Shown: positions 17,352 through 26,527, counted from the stretch's first letter. The stretch is 64,000 nucleotides of DNA from Pseudolabrys sp. (GCA_029980465.1 JARYIJ010000001.1:3359501-3423500), one strand, 5' to 3'. Translations and numbers: made by a program. Notes: generated by a model from the letters alone, not told the origin.

Positions 17352-18107
17352 ATGCCTCTGCTTGAAGTCAAAAATCTCCACGTCGAAATCGCAGATAAGA
17401 CGATCTTGCGTGGCCTCGATCTCACGATCGAGAAGGGTCAGGTTGCGGCGATCATGGGGCCGAACGGCTCTGGCAAGTCAACGCTCGCTCATGTGTTGGC
17501 CGGCAAGGCCAACTACATCGTCACGCAGGGCGAAGTCCTGTTCAACGGCGAGAACATCCTCGCGATGGAGCCGGACCAGCGCGCCGCCAAGGGCCTGTTC
17601 CTCGCCTTCCAGTATCCGATGGAGATTCCCGGCGTTGCGACGATGACATTCCTGCGCACGGCGGTGAACGCGCAGCGCAAGGCACGCGGCGAGGCCGAGC
17701 TGTCGACACCTGAATTCATGAAGCGGGTGCGCGAGGCCGCTGGCCAGCTCGGCATCAATCAAGAGATGCTGCGCCGTGCCGTCAATGTCGGGTTCTCCGG
17801 CGGCGAGAAGAAGCGCAACGAGATTCTCCAAATGGCGATGCTGCAGCCGAAGCTCGCGGTGCTGGACGAGACCGATTCCGGCCTCGACATCGACGCGCTC
17901 AAGGTCGCGGCCGAGGGCGTCAACCGGCTGCGCTCGCCGGAACGCTCCTTCGTCGTCATCACGCACTATCAGCGGCTGCTCAATTATATCGTGCCCGACG
18001 TCGTCCATGTGATGTCGAAGGGCCGCGTGGTCCGTACCGGCGGCAAGGAGCTGGCGCTCGAGCTCGAAGCCAAGGGTTACGCGCAATACCAGGACGAGGC
18101 GGCGTGA
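17352..18107 (+). CDS. sufC: Fe-S assembly ATPase SufC
   Basis: ABC-type ATPase that powers the SufBCD scaffold in the cytoplasm. The 251 residues contain Walker A (GPNGSGKST), the variant signature region (VGFSGGEKKRNEILQM, typical of SufC), Walker B with LAVLDETDSGLDIDALK and an H-loop in VVITHYQRLLNYI. The ATG at 17352 follows an AGGGA ribosome site; an in-frame ATG five codons upstream (17337) is less well placed. The preceding 119-base gap with a dyad, rather than the usual tight junction, suggests separate control of this half of the operon. Confidence 0.96.
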   Translation: MPLLEVKNLHVEIADKTILRGLDLTIEKGQVAAIMGPNGSGKSTLAHVLAGKANYIVTQGEVLFNGENILAMEPDQRAAKGLFLAFQYPMEIPGVATMTFLRTAVNAQRKARGEAELSTPEFMKRVREAAGQLGINQEMLRRAVNVGFSGGEKKRNEILQMAMLQPKLAVLDETDSGLDIDALKVAAEGVNRLRSPERSFVVITHYQRLLNYIVPDVVHVMSKGRVVRTGGKELALELEAKGYAQYQDEAA

Positions 18108-18118
18108 TGACATTCTTT

Positions 18119-18219
18119 CCGTCATCGCCCGCGCAGGCGGGCGATCCAGTAGAGGCGACCTTGGCGGCTCAAGCCGAGACGGAGATTACTGGATGCCCCG
18201 CTTTCGCGGGGCATGACGG
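18119..18219. repeat. dispersed palindromic repeat between sufC and sufD
   Basis: About 101 bases with outer arms CCGTCAT and ATGACGG and two internal hairpins (around CGCCCGC-GCGGGCG and GCCCCGC-GCGGGGC), each flanked by ATCCAGTA/TACTGGAT. This nested palindrome is typical of REP-like elements in Hyphomicrobiales intergenic DNA. It lies inside an operon, so it must be transcribed. Confidence 0.75.
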
Positions 18220-18234
18220 CGTCGGGGTGGCGTC

Positions 18235-19542
18235 ATGACCGCCGAAGTGCGTACCATCAAGACGGCGGCCGAGCAGGCTTTGGCGGAGACCTACGCCAAG
18301 GCGAAGGGCACGCTGCCGGGCGCCGGCACCATCGCCACGCTGCGCGATGCCGCGTTCCGGCAGTTCGACGCCCAGGGCCTGCCGCATCGCCGCGTCGAGG
18401 AGTGGAAATACACCGATCTGCGCGCACTGGTGCGCGATGCCAAGCCGCTGGCTGCGCCGCCTGATGCATCCGCGAAGGCCACCGCTGGCAAGATCGCGGC
18501 CCCGTTTTCGGCTCTCAAGCCGCGCCAACTCACCGTCGTCGACGGCATGTTCGTTGCCGATCAGTCGGACCTGACGGCCGAAGCCGGCCTGCGCATTGGT
18601 TCGATGAGCGAGGCGCTGGTCCGAGGCGACGCGCTGGTCGCGGCGCATGTCGGCAAGGTGTTCGAGACGGCCGATCCCGCTTTGGCGCTCAACACGTCCT
18701 TGATGGGCGACGGCGCCGTTATTCACGTCGCTGCCGGGACGCAGGTCGCGCGCCCGATCGCGCTGATCTTTGCCGGGACACAGGATGCGGCGGTGTTCAC
18801 GCGCTCGCTTGTCGTGGTCGACAAGGGCGCAACTGTCACCTTGATCGAGATTCACGAGAGCGGTTCGACGCAAGTCAACACGGCGCTGGAGCTGGTTGCC
18901 GGCGAGGGCGCGCGCGTCGATCACCTCAAGATCACGCGTGCCGGCGCCTTGCATCTCTCGACCTTGCTGGCGCGGATCGGCGCACGGACGGCGTTCAACA
19001 GCTTTGCGTTCACGCGCGATAGCACGCTGGTCCGTAATCAGTCATTTGTGCGGTTTGCCGGCGGCAACACCGAAGCGGCGATCGGCGGCTTGAGCCTGCT
19101 GAAAGGCAAGGAGCACGTCGACAATACGCTGGTGATCGAACATGCCGCCGTCGGTGGCGTCAGCCGCGAGCGCTTCCGTTCGGTGCTCGAGGAGCAAGGC
19201 CGCGCCGTGTTCCAGGGCAAGATCATCGTCGCGCCGGGTGCGCAGCAGACCGATGCCAAGATGTTGAGCAACGCGCTGCTGCTGTCGGATGATGCCGAAG
19301 CCGACAACAAGCCCGAGCTCGAAATATTCGCCGACGACGTGCAATGCGGCCACGGCGCGACGGCTGGAGCCCTCGACGAGGAGCTTCTGTTCTATCTGCG
19401 GGCGCGCGGCATTCCGCGCCAGGAGGCCGAAGCGCTGCTGGTGCAGGCCTTCGTCGGCGAGGTAATCGATAGCCTGCCGCAGGACAGCCTGCGCGAGCCG
19501 CTGATGAATGCGGCGGTGGAGTGGTTGAGGGCGAGAGGATAG
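18235..19542 (+). CDS. sufD: Fe-S assembly protein SufD
   Basis: Partner of SufB in the scaffold; involved in iron entry and cluster assembly. The 435-residue product has the family layout: a helical N-terminus with PHRRVEEWKYTDLRAL around residue 40, a beta-helix core, and a C-terminal FADDVQCGHGATAGALDEELLFYLRARGIPRQEAEALLVQAF, the hallmark shared with SufB. The ATG at 18235 directly follows the palindromic repeat. Sequence is less conserved than SufB, as usual. Another palindromic repeat separates it from sufS. Confidence 0.95.
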   Translation: MTAEVRTIKTAAEQALAETYAKAKGTLPGAGTIATLRDAAFRQFDAQGLPHRRVEEWKYTDLRALVRDAKPLAAPPDASAKATAGKIAAPFSALKPRQLTVVDGMFVADQSDLTAEAGLRIGSMSEALVRGDALVAAHVGKVFETADPALALNTSLMGDGAVIHVAAGTQVARPIALIFAGTQDAAVFTRSLVVVDKGATVTLIEIHESGSTQVNTALELVAGEGARVDHLKITRAGALHLSTLLARIGARTAFNSFAFTRDSTLVRNQSFVRFAGGNTEAAIGGLSLLKGKEHVDNTLVIEHAAVGGVSRERFRSVLEEQGRAVFQGKIIVAPGAQQTDAKMLSNALLLSDDAEADNKPELEIFADDVQCGHGATAGALDEELLFYLRARGIPRQEAEALLVQAFVGEVIDSLPQDSLREPLMNAAVEWLRARG

Positions 19543-19550
19543 GCAGCAAG

Positions 19551-19619
19551 CCGCTCATTCCCGCGAAAGCGGGAATCCAGAGCCAAGGACTGGGTCCCCG
19601 CTTCCGCGGGGACGAGCGG
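19551..19619. repeat. dispersed palindromic repeat between sufD and sufS
   Basis: About 69 bases beginning CCGCTCATTCCCGCG and ending GCGGGGACGAGCGG, with internal hairpins TTCCCGC-GCGGGAA and GTCCCCGC-GCGGGGAC. It shares the arms and the GGGTCCCCGCTT core with the longer element at 31975-32100, so the two belong to one family. Confidence 0.7.
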
Positions 19620-19638
19620 AGTAAGGAATTGAAGGTAG

Positions 19639-20880
19639 ATGCATCCCGCGGTGAAAAACGGCAGCTACGACGTCGAGCGCATCCGCGCCGATTTCCCGGC
19701 GCTCGGCATGCGGGTCTATGGCAAGCCGCTGGTCTATCTCGACAACGCCGCCTCGGCCCAGAAGCCGCAGGCGGTGCTCGACCGCCTGACCCACGCCTAC
19801 GAGGCCGAATACGCCAACGTGCATCGCGGCCTGCACTATCTCGCCAATGCCGCGACCGAGGCCTACGAGGGCGCGCGGGAAAAGGTGCGGGCGTTCCTGA
19901 ACGCCGAGCGCAGCGAGGAGATCGTCTTCACGCGCAACGCGACCGAGGCCGTCAATCTTGTCGCCTATACGTTCGGCAGGGAACGCATCAAGCCTGGCGA
20001 CGAAATCGTCATCTCGATCATGGAGCATCATTCCAACATCGTGCCCTGGCACTTCCTGCGCGAACGCTACGGCGCGGTGATCAAATGGGCCCCGATCGAC
20101 GAGGACGGCAACTTCCTGCTCGACGAGTTCGAGAAGCTGCTGTCGCCGCGCACCAAAATGGTCGCGATGACGCAGATGTCGAACATGCTGGGCACCGAGG
20201 TGCCGATCAAGGACGTGGTCCGGCTGGCGCACGCCCGCGGCATTCCGGTTTTGGTGGACGGCGCGCAGGCCGCCGTGCATCTCGACGTCGACGTGCGCGA
20301 CCTCGATTGTGATTTCTATGTCTTCACCGGGCACAAGGTTTACGGGCCGACCGGCATCGGCGTGCTTTACGGCAAGTACCGGCACCTCGCCGAAATGCCG
20401 CCATTCAATGGCGGCGGCGAGATGATCCGTGAAGTGTTCGAGGATCGCATTACCTATGGCGACCCGCCGCACAAGTTCGAGGCCGGAACGCCGGCCATCG
20501 TCCAGGCGATCGGGCTCGGCGCGGCCATCGATTACGTGCAGTCGATCGGCAAGGGGCGGATCCGCGCCCACGAGCGCGCGCTCGTGACGTATGCCCATGA
20601 GCGGCTCGGAACGATCAATTCGCTGCGCATCCTCGGCAACGCGAAAGGCAAGGGGCCGATCGTCTCGTTCGAGATGAAGGGCGCGCATCCGCACGATGTC
20701 GCGACCATTATCGATCGCGAAGGCGTCGCGGTGCGGGCGGGAACCCATTGCGTGATGCCGCTCTTGACGCGCTACGGCCTGACCGCAAGTTGCCGGGCGT
20801 CGTTCGCGCTCTATAACACCAGGACTGAAATCGATACGCTGGCAGCATCACTGCTGAAGGCGCGGGATTTTTTCGCATGA
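19639..20880 (+). CDS. sufS: cysteine desulfurase SufS (class II)
   Basis: Second desulfurase of the operon; makes a persulfide from cysteine for SufBCD. The 413 residues contain the SufS signatures VYLDNAASAQKPQAVLDRL, the PLP lysine in FYVFTGHKVYGPTGIGVLYG and the catalytic cysteine loop RAGTHCVMPLL, class II in type. It is followed by sufT with an ATGA overlap, so the two are translationally coupled. No sufE or sufU gene is seen in the window, so the sulfur acceptor is not identified. Confidence 0.95.
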   Translation: MHPAVKNGSYDVERIRADFPALGMRVYGKPLVYLDNAASAQKPQAVLDRLTHAYEAEYANVHRGLHYLANAATEAYEGAREKVRAFLNAERSEEIVFTRNATEAVNLVAYTFGRERIKPGDEIVISIMEHHSNIVPWHFLRERYGAVIKWAPIDEDGNFLLDEFEKLLSPRTKMVAMTQMSNMLGTEVPIKDVVRLAHARGIPVLVDGAQAAVHLDVDVRDLDCDFYVFTGHKVYGPTGIGVLYGKYRHLAEMPPFNGGGEMIREVFEDRITYGDPPHKFEAGTPAIVQAIGLGAAIDYVQSIGKGRIRAHERALVTYAHERLGTINSLRILGNAKGKGPIVSFEMKGAHPHDVATIIDREGVAVRAGTHCVMPLLTRYGLTASCRASFALYNTRTEIDTLAASLLKARDFFA

Positions 20881-21272
20881 CGGACGACGTGACCGACACC
20901 ACGACGACGGACAGGCCGCCGATGAACGCCGCGGTGGCCGGGTCGCCGGCTTTGCCCGAGGAGGAGCTTGGCCGCCTGACGGACGGCATCGTCGGCGCGC
21001 TCAAGACGGTCTACGACCCGGAGATTCCGGCCGACATCTACGAACTCGGCCTCGTCTACAAGATCGACATTGCCGACGACCGGACCGTCACCGTCGACAT
21101 GAGCCTGACCTCGCCAAACTGTCCCTCGGCGCAGGAACTGCCGATCATGGTCGAGAATGCGGTCTCAAGCGTGAACGGTGTCGGCCCGGTCAAGGTCAAT
21201 GTGGTGTGGGATCCGCCGTGGGACCCGAGCCGGATGTCCGATGAGGCGCGGCTCGTGCTCAATATGTGGTGA
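20877..21272 (+). CDS. sufT: SufT/MIP18-family (DUF59) Fe-S assembly protein
   Basis: A 131-residue DUF59 protein involved in maturation of Fe-S proteins. After a Thr/Pro-rich 30-residue head, the conserved domain contains VYDPEIPADIYELGLVYKIDI, MSLTSPNCPSAQELP with the conserved cysteine, and VWDPPWDPSRMSDEARLVLNMW at the C-terminus. The ATG overlaps the sufS stop by four bases. The next gene's frame follows closely, and the operon order sufS-sufT-sufA is usual in alphaproteobacteria. Confidence 0.93.
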   Translation: MTDDVTDTTTTDRPPMNAAVAGSPALPEEELGRLTDGIVGALKTVYDPEIPADIYELGLVYKIDIADDRTVTVDMSLTSPNCPSAQELPIMVENAVSSVNGVGPVKVNVVWDPPWDPSRMSDEARLVLNMW

Positions 21273-21319
21273 CTTTTAACGCCTGCCGGCGATCCTATAT
21301 GCCGGTGGAAAGGATTCGG

Positions 21320-21709
21320 ATGATGGCCCAGGCACGACGACCCCGACCCCAGGTGATGCGGCTCACCGACGCCGCGGCGGTGCGCATCAAGGAAGTGATG
21401 GCGAACGCCACCGGGCCAGTCGTCGGCGTGCGGGTCGGCGTCAAGAACGGTGGCTGCGCCGGCATGGAATACACCATGGAATATGCCGAGGCGCTGGCGC
21501 CGACCGACGAGATCGTCGAGGACAAGGGCGTCACGATTCTGATCGATCCGAAGGCGGTGCTGTTCCTGCTCGGCACCGAGATGGACTACAAACGCGACAA
21601 GCTCGCGGCGCAGTTCGTGTTCAACAACCCGAACCAGACGTCGGCGTGCGGCTGCGGCGAGAGCGTGCAGATCACGCCGATCAAGTCCGAAACGGCGGAC
21701 GCACAGTAG
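21320..21709 (+). CDS. sufA: A-type Fe-S carrier SufA/IscA
   Basis: Accepts clusters from the scaffold and passes them to target proteins. The 129 residues, counted from the ATG at 21320 (GGAAAGGA ribosome site just upstream), contain the three conserved cysteines of A-type carriers: Cys46 in KNGGCAGMEY, and Cys110 and Cys112 in SACGCGES. In-frame starts at 21266 and 21299 would add a non-conserved Arg-rich head and one of them overlaps sufT. It closes the suf operon and converges on the GGDEF gene with a 16-base gap; no terminator hairpin is obvious in that gap. Confidence 0.93.
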   Translation: MMAQARRPRPQVMRLTDAAAVRIKEVMANATGPVVGVRVGVKNGGCAGMEYTMEYAEALAPTDEIVEDKGVTILIDPKAVLFLLGTEMDYKRDKLAAQFVFNNPNQTSACGCGESVQITPIKSETADAQ

Positions 21710-21725
21710 CTCACGCGACCTTAGT

Positions 21726-22784
21726 TCAGGCGACCTTGGCGGCCTCGACCTCGGGGTCGGTCTCGCAGACAACCCGGTTGCGGCCGTGGCGCTTGGCCGT
21801 GTAGAGGCAGGCGTCGGCGCGCTCGATCAGCGACTGCGCGGTTTCGCCCTTGTGCAGCGTGGCGACGCCGATCGAGACCGTGACGCGGCCGAGATGCTCG
21901 CCGGTCGAGCGCTTCATCAGCTCTTTCGTCATCACCGCACGGCGGATGTGATCGGCGACCGTGATCGCCGAGCGCAGCACGGTGTTGGGCAGCACGATGG
22001 CGAACTCCTCGCCGCCGTAGCGCGACGCGGTGTCCTGGCCCTTGACGTTCTGTTTCACCGACATGGCGACCAGCCGCAGCACCTGATCGCCGGTGAGATG
22101 GCCGAAATTGTCGTTGAAGGCCTTGAAGTGATCGATGTCGGTGATGAGCAGCGACAGCGCCTCGTCGGTGGCGTGCGCCTCGTCGATAGCGTGGGCGAGC
22201 CGCTCGTCGAAATATTTGCGGTTGTAGAGCTGGGTCAGCGGATCGATCTGGCTCTCGCTGCGGACCATTTCGAGACTGGACTGCAGCTCGGTGATCTCGC
22301 GCTTCGAGGAGGCGAGGTTGGCCTCGAGCTCCTGGTTCGACTCCTGCATGTCCCTGGCGGTTTGCACCAGGCCTTCGACGATGGCGCGCAGGCTTTCGCG
22401 ATCCCGGGATTGGCTGAGCTTCTGGGAGGCGTCGGCGAGACTCTCGCTGTAGTTCGACGCATTGCCGGCGGCCGCGTCGATCATCGCCATTACCTGGTCG
22501 ATCTCGTCCATGACCTGGTTGCCGACCTTGTCGAGCCGCTCGCTGAACCGCGCCGGCGCGAGATAGGCGCCGTAGATCTGCTCGAGATCGGCTTCGGTCG
22601 GCGCGTTGCCGGCGGCCAGGATCTCGTTGATCTTCTGGTTCAGCGACGGGTAATGGCCCGACGCGTAGGCGTACCAGATCTCGTAATTGCGCGGGGTGGC
22701 AGGCTGGCGAAGCGCCTTGATCTGGCCCAGCGCGATCTCAGCGAACGCCATCGTGCGTTCGTGCTCGCCGCTCTGGCCGGTCAT
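21726..22784 (-). CDS. diguanylate cyclase (GGDEF domain)
   Basis: Predicted to make cyclic di-GMP from two GTP. The 352-residue protein has a helical N-terminal region with no membrane span (about 1-120), a coiled-coil linker (about 125-178) and a GGDEF domain (about 180-340). The active-site motif is GGEEF at 257-261, preceded by TDIDHFKAFND, so it should be catalytically active. The product-inhibition I-site position reads KGQD (248-251), not RxxD, so feedback inhibition may be weak. The N-terminus resembles the cytosolic sensory region of other alphaproteobacterial GGDEF proteins (MAFAEIALGQIKALRQPATPRNYEIWY), but I know of no ligand. Confidence 0.9.
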   Translation of the reverse strand: MTGQSGEHERTMAFAEIALGQIKALRQPATPRNYEIWYAYASGHYPSLNQKINEILAAGNAPTEADLEQIYGAYLAPARFSERLDKVGNQVMDEIDQVMAMIDAAAGNASNYSESLADASQKLSQSRDRESLRAIVEGLVQTARDMQESNQELEANLASSKREITELQSSLEMVRSESQIDPLTQLYNRKYFDERLAHAIDEAHATDEALSLLITDIDHFKAFNDNFGHLTGDQVLRLVAMSVKQNVKGQDTASRYGGEEFAIVLPNTVLRSAITVADHIRRAVMTKELMKRSTGEHLGRVTVSIGVATLHKGETAQSLIERADACLYTAKRHGRNRVVCETDPEVEAAKVA

Positions 22785-22927
22785 CGAGAGCTCCGTCGTC
22801 AGCCGGAAACAACACAGTCCGGCCGGGCGGCCGGGTTCCCTAGCAAAAAGCTAAGCGACAGGTATGAATTGCCGGTAAATGGCCAGACGCCACGCCGGTT
22901 TTCGCCCGCGTGGCGGATTTTACGGCC

Positions 22928-24292
22928 TCAGGCGCGGGCCGGCACCGGGCGCAGCAGGAAGGCCGGCAGATGGCTGTCATCGCCGCCGGCGTCGACCGGG
23001 GCCGGCTTCGGCGCTTTCGCCGCCGGCTTGGGGCTGGGCTTGGCGCCGCGTCCACCGTGCGGCTGGGACGGGCGCTTGCGCGCCGCGTGATGGGAGGCCG
23101 GACGGCCATGCCGCGGCGCGGCGTGCCGATGCTCCACGGCCTCCTCAGTGTCGGGCGTCGAAGCGCCTGCGGGCGTCTCGGCCCACGGAATGGTCTGTCC
23201 CGTGAGCTTCTCGATGGCGCTCACCGATTTGGTATCGATCGGCGACACGATGGTGATCGCGGTGCCGGTGCGGCCGGCGCGGCCGGTGCGGCCGACGCGG
23301 TGCACGTAGTCGTCGGGATGATGCGGCACGTCGAAATTGAAGACGTGGGTGACTTCCGGAATATCGAGGCCGCGGGCCGCGACGTCAGAGGCGATCAGCA
23401 GCTTGGCCTCGCCGCGGCGGAAGGCGTCGAGCGCCGCCATGCGGGCCGGCTGATCCATATCGCCGTGCAGGGCGACCGCGTTGAAGCCGTGGCGCACCAG
23501 CGAGCGGTGCAACTGCGCGACCTCGCGCTTCCTGTTGCAGAACACGATGGCGTTCTTGAAGCCGTCGGCCGAGCGGATCAGACGGCGCAGCACGTCGCGC
23601 TTCTCGTGCGACTCGCGGCCGCTTTTCACGAGCAATTGCGCGATGGTGGAGGCGGTGGTCGCCGGCTTGGCGACCTCGACGCGAACCGGATTGTGCAGGA
23701 AGGTGTCGGCGATGCGCTGGATCTCGGACGGCATCGTCGCGGTGAAGAACAGGGTCTGGCGCGTGAACGGCACCAGCTTGCCGATGCGCTCGATATCGGG
23801 AATGAAGCCCATGTCAAGCATGCGGTCGGCTTCGTCGATCACGAGCAGCTCGACGCCGTTGAGCAGCAGGCGTCCGCGCTCGAAGTGGTCGAGCAGGCGC
23901 CCCGGCGTCGCGATCAACACGTCGACGCCGCGCACCAGCTTGGTGTCCTGGTCGTCGAACGATACGCCGCCGATCAGCAGGGCGACGTTGAGCTTGTGCT
24001 TCGAGCCATATTTCTCGAAAGACTCCGCGACCTGCGCGGCGAGCTCGCGCGTCGGTTCGACGATCAGCGTGCGCGGCATCCGCGCGCGGGCGCGGCCCTG
24101 CTCGAGCAGCTTCAACATCGGCAGCACGAAGGCGGCAGTCTTGCCGGTGCCGGTCTGGGCAATGCCGAGCACGTCGCGCCGGGCGAGAACGTGCGGGATG
24201 GCCTGCTCTTGAATGGGAGTGGGGGTTTTGTAGCCGGCCGCCTCGATGGCGGCGAGTATCTTGTCGGACAAGCCGAGGTGAGAAAAGGACAT
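22928..24292 (-). CDS. DEAD-box RNA helicase, RhlE-like
   Basis: ATP-dependent RNA helicase involved in ribosome assembly or RNA decay. The 454 residues contain the Q motif (GYKTPTPIQEQAIP), motif I AQTGTGKT, Ia PTRELA, motif II VIDEADRMLDMGF, motif III TAT, and motif VI HRVGRTGRAGRTG, in order. A low-complexity Ala/Pro/Lys/His tail follows (roughly from 370), typical of RhlE proteins and likely RNA-binding. The ATG at 24292 follows an AGAGGAT ribosome site; the longer frame to 24373 adds an uninformative 27-residue head. It is divergent from the hydrolase-pobA pair. Confidence 0.92.
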   Translation of the reverse strand: MSFSHLGLSDKILAAIEAAGYKTPTPIQEQAIPHVLARRDVLGIAQTGTGKTAAFVLPMLKLLEQGRARARMPRTLIVEPTRELAAQVAESFEKYGSKHKLNVALLIGGVSFDDQDTKLVRGVDVLIATPGRLLDHFERGRLLLNGVELLVIDEADRMLDMGFIPDIERIGKLVPFTRQTLFFTATMPSEIQRIADTFLHNPVRVEVAKPATTASTIAQLLVKSGRESHEKRDVLRRLIRSADGFKNAIVFCNRKREVAQLHRSLVRHGFNAVALHGDMDQPARMAALDAFRRGEAKLLIASDVAARGLDIPEVTHVFNFDVPHHPDDYVHRVGRTGRAGRTGTAITIVSPIDTKSVSAIEKLTGQTIPWAETPAGASTPDTEEAVEHRHAAPRHGRPASHHAARKRPSQPHGGRGAKPSPKPAAKAPKPAPVDAGGDDSHLPAFLLRPVPARA

Positions 24293-24480
24293 AAATCCTC
24301 TGATCGGGATCGCCACGGCCGCGCCGGACTGAATGAGCGGTTTGCGATGCGCGGGGGGCGGTCGAATCTTCAATATTCAGACCGGTTGCGCGAAACATAG
24401 GTTCGAACGGTCGAAAGTCAACGGATTGGACCGCATAACCCGTATGAATCTTTAATGTTTTCGCTACATTGGGGCTTCCG

Positions 24481-25185
24481 ATGACCGAATCCCTGCCGAT
24501 TGTCCTCGTTCCCGGCCTGCTTTGCAGCGCCCGGCTCTATGCGCCGCAGATCACGGCCTTGTGGCCGTCGGGCGCGGTCACCGTGGCGGATCATCGCCGC
24601 GACGATACGGTCGACGCCATCGCGGCCCGGATTCTGGCCAGCGCTCCGCCACGCTTCGCGCTCGCCGGCCTGTCGATGGGCGGCTATATCGCCTTTGCCA
24701 TGCTGCGGCAGGCGCCGGAGCGGATCGACCGGCTGGCGCTGCTCGACACCTCGGCGCGCACCGACACGCCGGAGCAGACCGACGCGCGCAAGAAGTTGAT
24801 GGTCCTGGCCGAGGCCGGCAAGCGCCTGACCGACGTGGTCGAACTCCTGGCGCCGCGCTTTCTTCACGCCAACCGCGCGCACGATGAGTCGTTGAAGGGA
24901 ACCATCCGCGCGATGGCGCGCGACACCGGACTTGACGCTTTTTTGCGGCAGGAGCGGGCGATCATGTCTCGACCCGATGCGCGGCCACAACTTGCCGGCA
25001 TTCGCTGCCCGACGCTCGTGCTGGTCGGCGATGGCGACGGGCTGACGCCGCCGGAGCTTGCCATCGAAATGTCCGCGGGCATCCGCGGCTCGAAACTCGT
25101 GATCGTGAAGGATTGCGGGCATCTTTCGACGATCGAGCGCCCCGACGACGTCAATGCGGCGATGCTGCAATGGTTGAATGCGTGA
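24481..25185 (+). CDS. alpha/beta hydrolase upstream of pobA
   Basis: A 234-residue alpha/beta hydrolase with oxyanion segment VLVPGLLCSARLY, nucleophile elbow GLSMGGY, an acid in LVGDGDGLTPPE and the catalytic histidine in KDCGHLSTIERPDD. It is separated from pobA by 10 bases, so the two are probably cotranscribed. This suggests hydrolysis of an ester or lactone linked to hydroxybenzoate use, for example releasing 4-hydroxybenzoate; it resembles beta-ketoadipate enol-lactonase (PcaD) only at the fold level. The substrate is unproven. Confidence 0.85.
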   Translation: MTESLPIVLVPGLLCSARLYAPQITALWPSGAVTVADHRRDDTVDAIAARILASAPPRFALAGLSMGGYIAFAMLRQAPERIDRLALLDTSARTDTPEQTDARKKLMVLAEAGKRLTDVVELLAPRFLHANRAHDESLKGTIRAMARDTGLDAFLRQERAIMSRPDARPQLAGIRCPTLVLVGDGDGLTPPELAIEMSAGIRGSKLVIVKDCGHLSTIERPDDVNAAMLQWLNA

Positions 25186-25195
25186 GGATCGAAGG

Positions 25196-26377
25196 ATGAA
25201 GAAGCGCGCCCAGGTTGGAATTGTCGGGGCCGGCCCGGCCGGATTGATGTTGTCGCATCTCCTTCATCTTGCCGGAATTTCGTCGATCGTCGTCGAAAGC
25301 CGCAGCCGCTCGTATTGCGAGAGTCGCGTGCGCGCCGGTCTCATGGAAAACTGGGCCGCCGAGATGCTGATCGCGACGGGGGCGGGCGAGCGTCTCAAGC
25401 GCGAGGCCATGATCCATGAAGGGATTCATCTCGCCTTCAACGGCGAAGCTCACAAGATCGATTTCGCCAAACTGATCGACCGGCGCGTCTACGTCTACGA
25501 CCAGAAAGAGGTCGTGACCGATCTGATCGCGAAGCGTCTCGGCGATGGCGGCGAAGTCATCTTCGAAGTCGAAAACACCAGCGTCCATGATTATCAGGCC
25601 GGCGATCGCCCGGTCATCCGCTTCACGCAGCAGGGCCAGCAGCACGAGATCGAATGTGATTTCATCGCCGGCTGCGACGGCTTTCACGGCATCTGCCGCG
25701 CCAGCCTGCCCGAAGCAACGTGGCGCGAATACGATCGTGTCTATCCGTTCGGCTGGCTCGGTATCCTGTCGGAGTCGCCGCCGCCCGATCACGAGCTGAT
25801 CTATTCGTTCCACAAGAACGGCTTCTCGCTGTTCTCGATGCGCGGGCCCGAGCTGTCGCGTCTCTATCTGCAGTGCGATCCCGACGAGGACGCCGAAGAA
25901 TGGTCCGACGAAGACATCTGGAACGAGCTTGAAACGCGGTTGCAGGGCGTGCGGCCGCTCAAGCGCGGCCGAATTCTCCAGAAGGGCGTCACGCAGATGC
26001 GCAGCTTCGTCTGCGAGCCGATGCGCTTCGGCCGGCTGTTCCTCGCCGGCGACGCCGCCCATATCGTGCCGCCGACCGGCGCCAAGGGCATGAACCTGGC
26101 GCTCGCGGATGTCCGGGTGCTGTCGCAAGCGCTCGACGCCTTCTACCAAAAGAAGAACGAAGATCTGCTCGATGCTTATTCGGCGACGGCGCTGCGCCGC
26201 GTCTGGAAAGGGCAGCGCTTCTCGTGGTGGATGACGCAGATGCTGCATCGCTACCACCAGGGCGAATACGCCGAATTCGACATGAAGCGGCAGCTCGCCG
26301 AGCTCGATTACGTCACCAGCTCGACGGCGGCGTCGACGTCGCTGGCTGAGAATTATGTCGGGTTGCCGATCGCCTGA
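25196..26377 (+). CDS. pobA: 4-hydroxybenzoate 3-monooxygenase
   Basis: FAD enzyme that hydroxylates 4-hydroxybenzoate to protocatechuate with NADPH and oxygen. The 393-residue product is of standard PobA length and has the FAD Rossmann motif GIVGAGPAGLMLSHLL, the conserved substrate/FAD region ESRSRSYCESRVRAGLME, the YLQC and GWLGILSESPP segments, and the second FAD motif GDAAHIVPPTGAKGMNLALAD. The ATG at 25196 follows a GAAGG ribosome site. It is cotranscribed with the hydrolase just upstream. No PobR-type regulator or pca gene lies next to it. Confidence 0.95.
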   Translation: MKKRAQVGIVGAGPAGLMLSHLLHLAGISSIVVESRSRSYCESRVRAGLMENWAAEMLIATGAGERLKREAMIHEGIHLAFNGEAHKIDFAKLIDRRVYVYDQKEVVTDLIAKRLGDGGEVIFEVENTSVHDYQAGDRPVIRFTQQGQQHEIECDFIAGCDGFHGICRASLPEATWREYDRVYPFGWLGILSESPPPDHELIYSFHKNGFSLFSMRGPELSRLYLQCDPDEDAEEWSDEDIWNELETRLQGVRPLKRGRILQKGVTQMRSFVCEPMRFGRLFLAGDAAHIVPPTGAKGMNLALADVRVLSQALDAFYQKKNEDLLDAYSATALRRVWKGQRFSWWMTQMLHRYHQGEYAEFDMKRQLAELDYVTSSTAASTSLAENYVGLPIA

Positions 26378-26418
26378 GCGCGGCATTGTGCACAGCGACT
26401 TCATTGCGGACTTCTTTA

Positions 26419-26527
26419 CCTCTCCCGCTTGCGGGAGAGGTCGACCGCCAAAGGCGGTCGGGTGAGGGCGCTTTTACTGGTGTCGATGTTGCCCTCACCC
26501 CAATCCTCTCCTGCAAGCGGGAGAGGG
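26419..26527. repeat. composite palindromic repeat / bidirectional terminator
   Basis: Nested hairpins fill the gap between the convergent pobA and parE genes: CCTCTCCCGC-TT-GCGGGAGAGG, GACCGCC-AAA-GGCGGTC, a long-range pair GGGTGAGGGC...GCCCTCACCC, and a second CTCTCC-GGAGAG hairpin. The ends mirror each other. It looks like a dispersed repeat that may also terminate transcription from both sides. Confidence 0.75.
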
